Assembly: GCA_037447655.1 (NCBI GenBank)
Contig: JBBHKE010001167.1
Location: forward strand, 1 to 64,000
Direction of reading: 5' to 3'
Length of the DNA: 64,000 nt
Source: Zygnema cylindricum
Taxonomy: Eukaryota; Streptophyta; Zygnematophyceae; Zygnematales; Zygnemataceae
Part shown: piece after piece, positions 1 to 9,939 of the stretch
How the letters are laid out: every line of letters starts with the position of its first letter
Position numbering within the stretch: the stretch's first letter is position 1
Translations under genes and position numbers: made by a program
The notes under the pieces: generated by a model
Database searches by the model: none
Told to the model about the DNA's origin: nothing
What the model saw: the letters and a program-made list of their open reading frames with translations, nothing else

Positions 1-414
1 AATTACCTCTTGAAGAAATTTCGTAACCGAGTTTTGAGAGGAAAACTGGGTTGCTCAAATTTTGAGATGTTTTTCAGAAATTTTATGTTGTGAAATCTGT
101 AAACAAATCACACACAAACCAAACAAAATTTGGAGCATTAAACACACCCAGTAAAAAAAAAAGCAAGATAAATATATATTATGTGTATAAAATAGTAAAA
201 AAATTGCATGTCAATTAAAGATGCACTTCATGACTAATTCTCTATTCTTTTTTCCCTCTGTTTTTCACTTTTGTCTTTCTCTTTTTTCCTGCTTCCTCTC
301 TTTTTCTCTTTCCTCTTCCCTTTTCGTCTTTTGTCTCTTTTTTCCTCTTCTCCTCTTTTCTTTTTATTTTTCTTTCTTTTCCTCTCTTTCTTCTTCTTTT
401 CCTCCATTTTACAG
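1..414 (+). other. intron or upstream sequence of the exon at 415
   Basis: The first 220 bases are AT-rich with no coding signal. From about 235 to 410 the plus strand is almost pure pyrimidine and ends in tttacag, a long polypyrimidine tract before a 3' splice site. Apparent ORFs in the tract are low-complexity S/F/L translations and are not genes. Confidence 0.6.
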
Positions 415-626
415 TCTTTGGGAGCTTTTTTAGCCATAATTAGTGTGGTTATTTTGGTCGCGGTGGGACTTCGGGGAATTTACAGTCCCCGGAAGTTTAA
501 TTTCGGGCAGGACCAAACTTTTCGAGTTTTAAACTTCAACGTGCAACAGGGTTTCAACCGGGCAGGCAAAAATAATTTCGAAGCTCTTCGGAAAGTTTTT
601 CGGGATCAAAAACCTCACGTAATCAT
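415..626 (+). CDS. internal exon of an endonuclease/exonuclease/phosphatase-like membrane protein (partial)
   Basis: A 212-bp exon sits between a strong acceptor (pyrimidine tract, acag at 411-414) and a donor (gtgagt from 627). It starts in frame with SLGAFLAIISVVILVAVGL, a hydrophobic helix of membrane-segment length. It continues into a soluble part with FRVLNFNVQQGF and ends FRDQKPHVI. The pattern N-x-N-x-Q-x-G followed about 25 residues later by hydrophobic -P-D/H-V-I resembles the first strand and metal-binding N/Q of the EEP fold. A transmembrane segment just before that motif recalls the C-terminal half of CWH43-type GPI-lipid remodelling proteins. The next exon would be expected to supply the LQE-type glutamate; it was not found in the window. 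The family assignment is inference from these motifs. An alternative is another EEP enzyme such as a sphingomyelinase-like protein. Confidence 0.55.
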
Positions 627-1779
627 GTGAGTTGTTTTTCTGTTTTTTTTTCATTTGTGTTTCAATTTTGGTTCCTTGCCTCAAAAATAAAATGTTTCAA
701 ATGTAGTTGTGCTTGACATCGTACCGTATTTTAAATTAATGTAGTGTTACGAAAGTCGCGCTGAGTTAAATTCCGTTTCATGATTAGAGATTGATATCGG
801 TAGAGAAAATACAATAATAATTACTTTGTTTTTTTTTGGTCCTCGGAAAAAATTATTGGTCCTATTATAGTTGGTGGATTCTAAGCGTTTGTTAGAGATA
901 ACTAATCTAAGTTTAGTTTCGCCACGTGGCTCATTATGGGCCACTTAACTAAGTAGTGTTACTGGCAATAATTTTTATTTCGGGTCAAAGGAACAGACAC
1001 TCGAAATTAGAATGAGTGATTAACTCTAATAGTGATGCCTGTGTACATGACCTAGTATATCTAACGAGTTGAGGTCCAATATATCGCAATATCACTATAA
1101 CTTGATATCATGACCTTGAAAACATTTATTGACTTTGATGTTTATTGACTTCGACATTTATCTACTTTGCCGACAATTGTCAGTATCGCGATAACTGGCA
1201 ATAATCAACCGATAAATGTACGGTACTTACTACATAAATCTTTACCAAACAGAATATATGTTTTGCCAAGCCGTCAGTGGACACTTTGATTTGCCGAATA
1301 TTCTGCGTACAAAATCTGAAAAATAAAAATCAGGGTGCAAACATTTAGTACACACAAACTTTATCATACGGCGGGTTCATAATGGTACGGTACAGTGTGT
1401 GGGCCATACTAAGAAAAATTTTCAGCCTTGATAATGGTACGGATACCGATGATATCGTGATATTGATAACGTTACGAAGCGATAATTGCCGATATTAGTT
1501 ATTGGCTCGATGTATTGATTATCGAGACCCTTCAAGAAGGTACATATCGACTATCAAATTGTGCCTGATTTACGACACTAACATCACCTCTGTAACTTGA
1601 TCCAACATCCCTCGGCACAATTTTTACATGTGAACAAAAATACGATCTTATGCAACGTTTTGTACAAAAAGTAGGAATAGTTCGTACACTTTTCCAAAAA
1701 AATGTGCTTCCTTACGAAGTCTCTTGGAGCTAATGCAGCCATTTGAATAGTTTTTCACAGTCCACGTGCTATCATCTAA
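627..1779. other. non-coding, probable intron with decayed repeats
   Basis: No convincing coding sequence. About 890-1030 shares short stretches (gggccacttaactaa, gattaactctaatagtgatg) with sequence just after the LINE at 4810-4920. About 1060-1540 is rich in CGATAT-like words like those in the hAT-like elements at 43.7-44.9 kb, but no matching termini are visible. Confidence 0.4.
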
Positions 1780-2040
1780 CGATGGAAGCTTCTCTAGCCA
1801 CTTCCCTTCAATTCTTCGTGCCCGTTTTCTTCTTGAGGGGGGGCTAGTTTTCAAGGGAAGTGAGGCTATTAGCCACACCTATTAGTGTGCACTATACAAT
1901 ACACACCTTCTCAATTCACCTCCTCTAGGTATCTTTGGTGGTTTCTCGGTTTCTTCCGATGAGTTCCTTCATACTTGTGGTTGGCGTTCCTTGGAGAGGA
2001 GGGGCTCTTGTTAGTTATTAATTATTAGTATTACTATTAG
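1780..2040 (+). repeat. internally deleted LINE fragment, copy 1
   Basis: Broken translation reads PSILRARFLLEGG and then DEFLHTCGWRSLERRG. These match two separate parts of the LINE C-terminal region seen intact at 61.9-62.6 kb, so an internal segment is missing. The same deleted form recurs at 6080-6336, so the deletion predates duplication of this block. Confidence 0.55.
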
Positions 2041-2115
2041 GTGTAATTTGATGTGTTTCCGTAATTCCCCCAGGGAGCTCCAGTGAGCCTCAGAGACATA
2101 AGGAGTTTCTTTTCG

Positions 2116-2334
2116 TACGCCATGTATTGTTATTAGTGTTAATGTTTTTTTGCCGCTTAAAACATCAATTCTCCGTACACACTTGTCGGATTGTGGATCT
2201 GACGGTTGGGATTGAAAGTAAAGATTTTCACCTTCCGATTGGCGGCCTCCATGTGGAAATCAGACTGGAGTGTACGGAGAAAAGATATTTTAAGTGACAA
2301 AAAATTATTAACACTAATAGCGATACACGGTGTA
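2116..2334. mobile_element. MITE-A copy 1 (~219 bp, long TIRs)
   Basis: The 3' terminus, reverse-complemented, reads tacaccgtgtatcgctatta. The 5' terminus is a diverged match (tacgccatgtattgttatta). Inverted homology runs inward for about 70 bp through gccgcttaaaacatc and ctccgtacacac. There is no ORF, so the copy is non-autonomous. Superfamily undetermined; no clear target-site duplication, because copies 1 and 2 also share flanking sequence. Confidence 0.75.
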
Positions 2335-2339
2335 GTTAT

Positions 2340-4850
2340 TTAAATATGTTGCGGTTTGTTTAGGTACAGATTTTCTTGTTTTGGTTTACCATCGCCCGGT
2401 GCCATAACCATTTTGCGACGGGTGCCGGTATTTCCCGACTTACAAAAAGTTGTCGACGATTATTGCCCCAAGGCAGCACATCCTCTAGTACCCTTCTTTC
2501 CACTGCACTCCCTCCAGACCTACAAGCGAAGATTGGTTGTTTGTACGCGAATTAGACGTGCTTAGAGCGTATGATCTGGGATCCCCCCATCCACAGGATC
2601 CAGATGGCTGTGCGGATTATAGTACAATACGCCCTCCACCTCCCTTTGACCTATATTTGTTCCGATCCCACGGATGTTTGACCTTGGCACCTCCATTTCA
2701 TGTTTTCTCTTTGGGTTCTAGTCTTACCACGCCTTGGAGGTGGTAGCGGGGCCCGAAAAACTATGGCTCGATGCCGACGATTCCTTCGAGGTGATTGGAA
2801 GGCCCTTCACGCCGAGCATGAGGACCGAGTTTTGAGTGCTTCTTTCACACCACGTGGAAGATCTGTGACTTCAGATGTTCCATCCTCTTATCGTCGTGCG
2901 GTTCACTTGGGCCGAATCGGTGAGCTCTCTTAAGCGGTTCGGGCCCTCCAGCCTTTTAATCCTGCTCCTCGGTCTACAGAGACTATCGAGATTCTCCGAG
3001 CTCTCCATCCACCAGCTCCCACCCCTCAATCCCCTTCTATTCACACTTTTGAGACATCAAAGTGTTTTATCCTAGATCGAGACACTTTTATTAAAGCCCT
3101 TACGACTTCTCCCAATCTTCCAGCAGGGGGTCACATCGGGCACACTTTATGAGTTATTTCGTGACGTTTTGCCTTCGGAATCAGGTGCTCGGGATTTTGA
3201 TATGTTTTTTAGAGTTTGTTCTCTTATTGTCGGTGGTAGTGTCCCCTCTCATATTTGTGATCTCCTCACGGCCTCCCGCCTTGTAGCTGTCACCAAACCC
3301 AATGGGGGGAATCCGTCCTATTGCCGTGGGCAAGGTGTTGTACTGACTGGTGGTCCATGCCATCTGGTGGTCCATGCCATCTGCATCCACCTCCATCCCG
3401 CTTTCCATGATTATTTTTCTCCTCATCAGTTTGGAGTGGCAACCCGGGGAGGTTGCGAAGCTGTGGTCCAAGGGATTCGAGCATTGTTGGATGCAGACTA
3501 GCTGATATTGTCACTTATCGCCAAACCGTAGGTAGATATTCAAACACAATTGAGCAAAATTAGGTACTTGACTAGCAACAGATCTACTTGGGAATGGGCT
3601 ATTGGTTCTTAACAACCAATTTGTGTTATTTTTTGTTTGGAAAGTAAGATTGACAAGCTTTGAGAATCGAGACATCAAACAGTTTATACAGGGCAGTAGT
3701 GGACAATATATCAATCAGTTCTATCAGCTTCACATTCTCATGTACTTCTTTTGGCTGATGTTGTCATTTGCGTGTCCGAATGTGTTTTACAGTCACCCCG
3801 ACGTAAACAACGGAGATGTTGAGTAGTTCAAGCGGATAACGGAAGCATATGAAGCTCTTATGCGACCGCAACAAATCACATTGGAGACAACAACGTCGTC
3901 TTATCCTCCGTTTCGACGGAACGGTCCTCGGGCAACTATTCGCCGTGGCCCTTTAACAGCTGGTTTTGCGGGGCCAGCCGCAGCTACATGGGGGTTGGGA
4001 TTAGCATTTGGATGTTGTCTATTTGGAACGGCTCTTTTCCTTGGACATACAGAAATGTACAATCATAACTTGCATCGTAAAGGGCCTTCTCGGGTCACCA
4101 TTGCTATTATTGCTTCAGAGGGGGGATATTCTGTCTATCGGGAAGTTTCCCATATTATTCCTTCCCGTCGGATTGACATTGTAGCGTTGACATTTGGGTT
4201 TGTTGTTTTGGCGAACGTTACCTCTGTTACAGTTGTCAGTCAGGCAGCTCGACATGTGGGTGTGGCCGCACGCGACGCAGCTACGAGGGAGGAGCGTGAT
4301 TATGCCCATCGCGATGCTATGAATGGTTTCATTCCGATGGCGGTCGAGATATTTGGTTGTTTGGGTGTGGCTTTGGATGAGTTCCTCCGTGCTTGTGGTC
4401 GGCGTTCGTTCGAGCGGCGGGGACCTGGGAGCCCTTCAGTTTCAGTACCTACTTCCTTTTATCGTCAACGTTTATCGGTGGCCCTTCAACGAGTGCATGC
4501 TTCTATCCTCCTTGGATCGTCTATTGCGGCTATGGATCGTCGACGTGTCCCGGAACTCCCTCCTCGTGCTCCTCCGGGGTTCGGGGACTTACGTGGTTGC
4601 TTTGTGTAGATTTTTAGTTATGATGGGGTTTTGTTGTTAGGTGTTAGCACTTTCCTTTGTTGTTTCGTTTGATGTTTTTTGCTTTTTTGGGTGTTTCCGT
4701 CTACTTGCCATCTTTTCGTGTTTTCGTTGCTTTTGCCTTGCTTATCATTTTTGTTTCTCCCCTCGACATGTAGTTTTTCAATTTTTGCCGTGCTACTTCC
4801 TTTTGTTCCCATGGACTCATGTGGCTTATGATTGGTCACTTAACTAATTA
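2340..4850 (+). pseudogene. decayed LINE-like retrotransposon, RT to 3' UTR
   Basis: Fragments of a single non-LTR retrotransposon ORF in shifting frames. About 2940-3290 reads as a region before the RT (ALHPPAPTPQSP, LPSESGARDFDMFFRVCSL). It leads into TKPNGG at about 3294, continues RPIAVG in another frame, then HQFGVATRGGCEAVVQGIRA at about 3424-3484. These are typical RT motifs with a K-P-x-G-G-x-R-P-I block and a QFGV strand. A 17-bp tandem duplication (tggtggtccatgccatc) lies at 3350-3383. Sequence from 3515 to 3858 is too damaged to read but sits where the rest of the RT would be. The 3' part (3860-4609) has its own entry. 4640-4830 is a T-rich 3' UTR like those of other copies. Confidence 0.65.
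3860..4609 (+). pseudogene. LINE C-terminal domain, PD-(D/E)XK-like nuclease (damaged copy)
   Basis: The C-terminal ~170 codons match the copy at 62.2-62.7 kb. Readable blocks are IASEGGYSVYREVSHIIP, RRIDIV, VVLANVTSVTVV, ERDYAHRDAMNGFIPMAVEI, FGCLGVALDEFL and the terminal AMDRRRVPELPPRAPPGFGD. Spacing of the acidic residues (R-x-D-hydrophobic, then hydrophobic-A-N, then K/R-x-x-x-Y, then F-x-P-x-x-x-E-x-x-G) is what is seen in nuclease-like domains after some LINE RTs. In this copy the second strand reads VVLAN, where the 62-kb copy has GDIVLAN, so the expected acidic residue is missing. The first ~75 codons are probably a frameshifted part of the same ORF. Confidence 0.6.
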
Positions 4851-4978
4851 AGATTATTAACTCCCTAGTAGGTGACTTTAGAGTAAAATAGAGTGAGTAA
4901 CTCTAATATTAATGAGTTGTGATACGGACTTTACATTTTTCGTGTTGATTACTTGCTATATATTTCATATTTGGTAGA

Positions 4979-5272
4979 TTGCAAATTTTTGATACGGAGA
5001 ATATTGTGGTTCAGACCGTTTACAATACACGTCCTGCTGTTAACCTAAACAATATTGTGAGAGGAGGGAAAGATATGTTTTTAGATCCCGTTCTTCAATA
5101 TTTAGAAGGAACAAAAAAGAATTGTAAAAAAAAAATGAATTTCTATGCATCTGTATTTCATCGGCTTTGTGCACAAGTTATTGTAACTCAAAATGAGCTT
5201 TATGACAATATAACAGTTATGCTATGGTATCATGTATTTGATGCGGCATTTTTTATCAATAACACGCATTGA
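4979..5272 (+). CDS. AT-rich ORF of unknown function
   Basis: A 97-codon ORF between LINE-derived sequences, with codon use far more A/T-rich than the neighbouring elements. It contains NIVRGGKDMFLDPVLQYLEG and then a cysteine- and aromatic-rich C-terminal half (FHRLCAQVIV, MLWYHVFDAAFF). No family recognised. The upstream tttggtag could be a splice acceptor, which would make it an exon. It could equally be a chance ORF in AT-rich DNA. Confidence 0.25.
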   Translation: MQIFDTENIVVQTVYNTRPAVNLNNIVRGGKDMFLDPVLQYLEGTKKNCKKKMNFYASVFHRLCAQVIVTQNELYDNITVMLWYHVFDAAFFINNTH

Positions 5273-5279
5273 GGCAATT

Positions 5280-5514
5280 AATTAGTTGATCGATTAGTTT
5301 ACAATTTTTCAGAGACTTCTGTTCAAACTGATACAATATATATATAGAAAGAATGTATATATCGCCAGAAAATTGAGTATCGATTTGCTTTTTATATCCT
5401 GACAATTCAGCTCCTAGCCGGTGTTTTTTCTTTCTGTATGATTTTTAACCGTACGTAAGATCAGTAAAAAGAAAACACTCAAAAAATTTAGTGTAATTAC
5501 CCTACCAGAAGACA
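5280..5514. other. no feature seen
   Basis: AT-rich sequence without coding signal, repeats or recognisable element ends. Confidence 0.4.
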
Positions 5515-5715
5515 TGTAGGGATTGTACAATCTACTCTCACCTTCAGGTATACCTTCCTGTCTGTGCCCACTAATTGGATCTTGTATCTGTGCCACGTGG
5601 CAGCTGTGCTTACCGGGCGTGGTTTCGTGTCTCGACACTGTCACGTGCTTTTTTTTTTTTGGTTGGAGATACTCCTGTCCTTGCTACCATCCCTCGCGTT
5701 TCAAATGTATCTCTC
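5515..5715 (+). repeat. LINE fragment
   Basis: Translation in broken frames gives VGDTPVLATIPRVSN near 5660-5710, matching AGDTPVLASVIPRVSD of the LINE ORF at 61.73-61.77 kb, with weaker similarity upstream. 5716-6079 is AT-rich with no further signal. Confidence 0.5.
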
Positions 5716-6079
5716 TTTTCCTCTCCCCTCATTTATATCTTTCTCTCTCCTTTCATTTTTTTCAATTTAAAGACTTTAAATTTTTTTCATTTAAAACTAT
5801 AAACACAACAAAGAATTGTATGAAGTATGTAAATTTTTATTTCATTATTATTTAAAATTATTTTATGTAAATTTTGCATAATTTTTTCTTTTTTTTTGTT
5901 AAATTATGGATTTTTAAATTTTATTTAAGGCAATCTATCTTCGAACCAGGTGGGAGAGTTCTTTTCCTCCCCTTGCTTTTATTGGATATGCCGGTTTTTT
6001 CCATCCTTACTACGAGGCTATTTAAAAGTGTCTGAGAACAAAATTTGAAAAAAACGTTGTCGCCACCGTTCGATCTCGG

Positions 6080-6336
6080 CTTCTCGAGCCGCTTCCCTTC
6101 AATTCTTCGTGCCCGTTTGCTTCTTGAGGGGGGGCTAGTTTTGAAGGGAAGTGAGGCTATTAGCCACACCTATTAGAGTGCACTATACAATACACACCTT
6201 CTCAAGTCACCTCCTCTAGGTTTTTGGTGGTTTCTCAGCTACTTCGGATGAGTTCCTTCATACTTGTGGCTGGCGTTCGTTGGAGAGGAGGGGCTCTTGT
6301 TAGTTATTACTTATTAGTATTCCTATTAGTTGTTAG
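6080..6336 (+). repeat. internally deleted LINE fragment, copy 2
   Basis: Near-identical to 1780-2040 and carries the same internal deletion. It is interrupted at 6336 by the LINE insertion 6337-6833; related sequence resumes after it and runs into MITE-A copy 2. Confidence 0.6.
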
Positions 6337-6833
6337 AAAAAAAAAGGGGGCAGGATAAATTAAAAAGCACGATGGTAAACCATCTGAGTCCGAAGGTACA
6401 AAAGGGGTGGCAAGGCCAAAACTGAAGAACTACAAGCAGGGCAATAAAAAACAAAGATAGCAACGTGAACACATAAAAATGGCAAGTAAAATAAAAAGCA
6501 CCCCAACCCAAAATGAGAAGCACGGCAACAAACAAAACCAAAACTACAAGCCCAAACCCAACTCGGTTAAATATCTACTAAAAGCAACCCGGTAAGTCCC
6601 CCCAGCCCGGGGGAGCACGTTGAGGGAGTTCCGGAACACGTCGACGATCCATAAGCGCCATAGCCGATCGAAGGAGAATAGAAGCCTGCACTCGCTGTAA
6701 AGCCACAGTTAAACGTTCACGATAAAAAGAAGTAAGCGTCGAAGGAGGAGGTTTCCCAGGTCCTCGCCGCTCGAAAGCACGTCGAGCACAGGTATGGAGA
6801 AACTCGTCCAACACAGCACCCAAACAACCAAAG
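6337..6833 (-). mobile_element. 5'-truncated LINE insertion with 12-bp target-site duplication
   Basis: A 497-bp insert flanked by the direct repeat attagttgttag at 6325-6336 and 6834-6845, the variable-length type of duplication made by target-primed reverse transcription. On the minus strand it encodes the last ~80 codons of the LINE ORF in one open frame (6823-6578; includes DEFLHTCARRAFERRGPG and the end PELPQRAPPGWGDLPGCF), then the 3' UTR. The sense 3' end reads tttatcctgc followed by a C4T9 run, so the tail is pyrimidine rather than poly(A). A hairpin gatggt-tt-accatc lies about 30 nt before the end. Confidence 0.85.
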
Positions 6834-6999
6834 ATTAGTTGTTAGTAGTCTTTTGTCGTAAGTGCTATGTGGCTTTACATCAATTTGTAAGTTTCTATGC
6901 TCCTTCAATCCGTTGCTTTTGTTATGGGTCGTTGTTGTGTTTCCGTAATTCCCGCATGGAGCTTCAGTGAGCCTCAGGGACTTAAGGAGTTTCTTTTCT

Positions 7000-7218
7000 T
7001 ACGCCATGTATTGTTATTAGTGTTAATGTTTTTTTGCCGCTTAAAACATATATTCTTCGTACACACTTGTCGGATTGTGGATCTGACGGTTGGGATTGAA
7101 AGTAAAGATTTTCACCTTCCGATTGGCAGACTCCATGTGGAAATCAGACAGGAGTGTAGGAAGAAAGGATGTTTTAAGTGACAAAAAAATAATAACACTA
7201 ATAGCGATACACGGTGTA
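7000..7218. mobile_element. MITE-A copy 2
   Basis: About 219 bp with the same inverted termini as copy 1 (start tacgccatgta, end acacggtgta). It shares flanks with copy 1 on both sides, so the whole block 2040-2400 / 6930-7285 was duplicated after the MITE inserted. Confidence 0.75.
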
Positions 7219-7490
7219 GTTATTTAGATATGTTGCAGTTTGTTTAGGTACAGTTATTCTTGTTTTGGTTTACCATCGCCCTTTTAATAAGGTTTTGTTG
7301 ATTTTGTTTCGAGTACTCTATTTTGTTGTTGCTTTTGTGGCTTTTGTTCCTTCCAATGCATTTTGTTGACTTTTTCACACTGCTTTTCTTTTGGTTTGCG
7401 TGCCTCTCTCCTTACAGTTTATTGGTGTTGTTCTTGCCTTTTGTTTTTGTTCTCGTGTAATTAAGTGGTTTACCATCGTGCTTTCTTACT
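7219..7490 (+). repeat. LINE 3' UTR fragment
   Basis: T-rich sequence like the 3' UTRs at 4640-4800 and 62750-62950, ending with ggtttaccatcgtgcttt, the conserved 3'-terminal hairpin region of the LINE family. A second partial copy of the hairpin sequence is at 7267-7283. Confidence 0.5.
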
Positions 7491-8053
7491 AAAGTTTTTT
7501 TCAAAAATATTCAATTACCCGATTACTTCATGAGGTCCATCGCATCGGCTTCAACACCGGCAACTAGTTAAAATTGTCCGTATGATGTTTAATACAATGC
7601 TTATGTTATGTTGGTGTAATTATTCCCAATATTCCCCGATATTTGGTACACACAGAGTGAAAACTGGAAAATTACACAAACATTATATAACCTTCCCTTA
7701 AATCGTAGCTAGTGTGACGCCGCGTCGATCAATTCCCAAAGATTCATTAGGCAAAAGTACGATACCACCATGAAAGGTAAAAAATTTGGGGTTAACTCCA
7801 TCAATTTTACAAAGAGAAACAACCTAGCGCCAAAAATATTTTATTTTTTCACTAGTAGCGGTAGGTGATGCCGATTAGGTCCACATACTTGTCATTTGTT
7901 TCTTTCTCTCGGCCTCCCTGTAGAATTACTACCGCCAAATTTGACATGACTGGCAATACAGTCAAACACTAGCAATAACCTAGACAAACCCAAAAAAAAA
8001 ACCCACCACCAGCCGAGGAAAAAAACCACCTTCAAAATTACCCCCCCGTCATT
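7491..8053. other. no feature seen
   Basis: AT-rich, no coding signal and no recognisable element termini. Confidence 0.4.
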
Positions 8054-8271
8054 AAACCGTGTCGCTATTAGTGTTGATGTTTTTTTCACCGCTCAAAACA
8101 TCTTTTCTATGTGCACATTCAGCGGATTGTTAATCCGACGTTTGCAATTGAAAGGCGAGATATTCACCTCCGGATTAGTGGTCTCCAATAGAAAATAGGA
8201 CAAGTGTGCACAGAGAAAAGATGACTTAAATGGCCAAAAAATCCTCTACACTGATAGCGATACACATTGTA
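8054..8271. mobile_element. MITE-A copy 3 (diverged)
   Basis: Inverted termini accgtgtcgctattagtg and cactgatagcgatacacattg. The internal halves match copies 1 and 2 at lower identity. Its flanks differ from those of the other two copies, which supports the boundaries. Confidence 0.75.
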
Positions 8272-9400
8272 TTATCCAACTCCAAGACAGTAGATCCACA
8301 TTATTTTACCACCCAACCGATATCCAGCAGCAAATCCACACTATTTTCCACAAACCCTAATGTTCCCTGACAGCTTTGGGCCATATTCTGGCAGATAAAA
8401 CGTACGACAAACAAAAAAGTTACAAAAAAAAAACCAAAAAAGACATCGAGTACAAAAACATACCAAATATAAAAAAACAGAATAGAGTTACATATTTACA
8501 AAATACAAAACGAATAACCCTAACAACGACAGGAAAAAACCCTAAAAGGTTTCTGAAAAAAACCCTGAAAAACATCTAAACTGTCAAAACCCTCTGCCTC
8601 TGCACAGACGCCACCTGTCGGTGCCAGCCTGGCTTTGTACACTTTGGCATCGAGCTTTTGTCTTCTTCCCTAAAAACAAACGCCACATCTTCACAAATCT
8701 CCTCCTACTACAATTTTCTTCTCTCCTTCTACCTGACAAATATCCACAAATATCTACTTCTGAAACTTTTTTTTTTTGTCTTTTTCTATTCAAAGCAAAG
8801 TCCCAATAAGAATTCGAATTTCCGAAAACTAAACCAAATGTCAAAATGTTTCCCCCATTTTTTGTCTTTTCCTCTTTACCCAATTTTTCACAACCACCCT
8901 ATTTTCGTACCCATACATACCCATCCTTTCTAAAGCCTGCTGATCGATACCCCTCCACAGCTCTGTACAAAAACAGAAAAAAAAAGCTTTTACCCCTATT
9001 ATACCCTATTATACCCCATTATAACCTCCTTTTTTTACATCCATGTGGACACATCTTCCATACACCAAATCATCCGAACAAACACACTAATTTATGTGCC
9101 TACAATTCTTCTCAAAAATCTTTAAACCCCCCTTTCTTCTTGGTTTCCTTCTTGATTTTCTTCGAATATCTTCTCCCTTTTGTTTCGGGAGGATCTCCTC
9201 TCTCCCTTTCTCCCCCTTCCCCTCTTTTTCTGTCTCCTTATCTCTCCTTCACTCACACCTTTTCTCTGCTTTTCTCTCCCTCTTCCTCCCTCTCTCCTGT
9301 CCTCTTTCTGTTTCCGCCCTTGCTCTTCCTCTGTCCCGCTCTATTTCTTTGCCATCCACTCTCCCTCTCCCTCTCCCTTCCCCTCTCTCTCTCCTCCCCT
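8272..9400. other. downstream flank of the cyclin gene
   Basis: 8370-8570 is A-rich. 8580-8830 has mixed composition without a convincing exon. 9115-9400 is a long CT-rich tract on the plus strand. It probably includes the 3' UTR of the minus-strand cyclin gene; no polyadenylation signal could be assigned with confidence. Confidence 0.35.
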
Positions 9401-9866
9401 TCAACTGCAGGCCAATGCCTTCCGCATGGAGAAGCAGCTGCCCACTGCCAGCTGACATGTCTCAGTGACACGTGGCACTCTGTCAGCACATGCGGACGAA
9501 TCCTGACAGAGAAATTCAGTCAGCATCTGCAAAAACGACAAACAAGAATCTTTCTCGTCAGTTTGAGAATCCCTTAAAAAAATCAATTAAAAAAAGGGGG
9601 AGAAGTTTCACTAAAGAATTTAAGAGAGGAAGAGGGAGAGGGAGAGAGAGAAGCAGATAAAAAGAGAGAGAGAGAGAGAGAGGGAGAGAGGGAGGGGGGG
9701 AGAGAGAGAGAGAGAGAGAAAAAAAAAGAGAGGCAAGAGAGATCGGGAGAGAGAGACAGATCGGCACAGGAGAGAGACAGGAGCGAGGGAAAGAAAGACA
9801 GAGACAAAATCAGAGAGGCGGAGTGAAAGAGGGACAGAAGAGAGGAAAAGACAGACAGACAGAGAG

Positions 9867-9939
<73 letters not shown>

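Noticed and set aside
230-437. S/F/L-rich and K/E-rich ORFs on both strands
   Set aside because: They are translations of a splice-site polypyrimidine tract; the real coding signal starts at 415.
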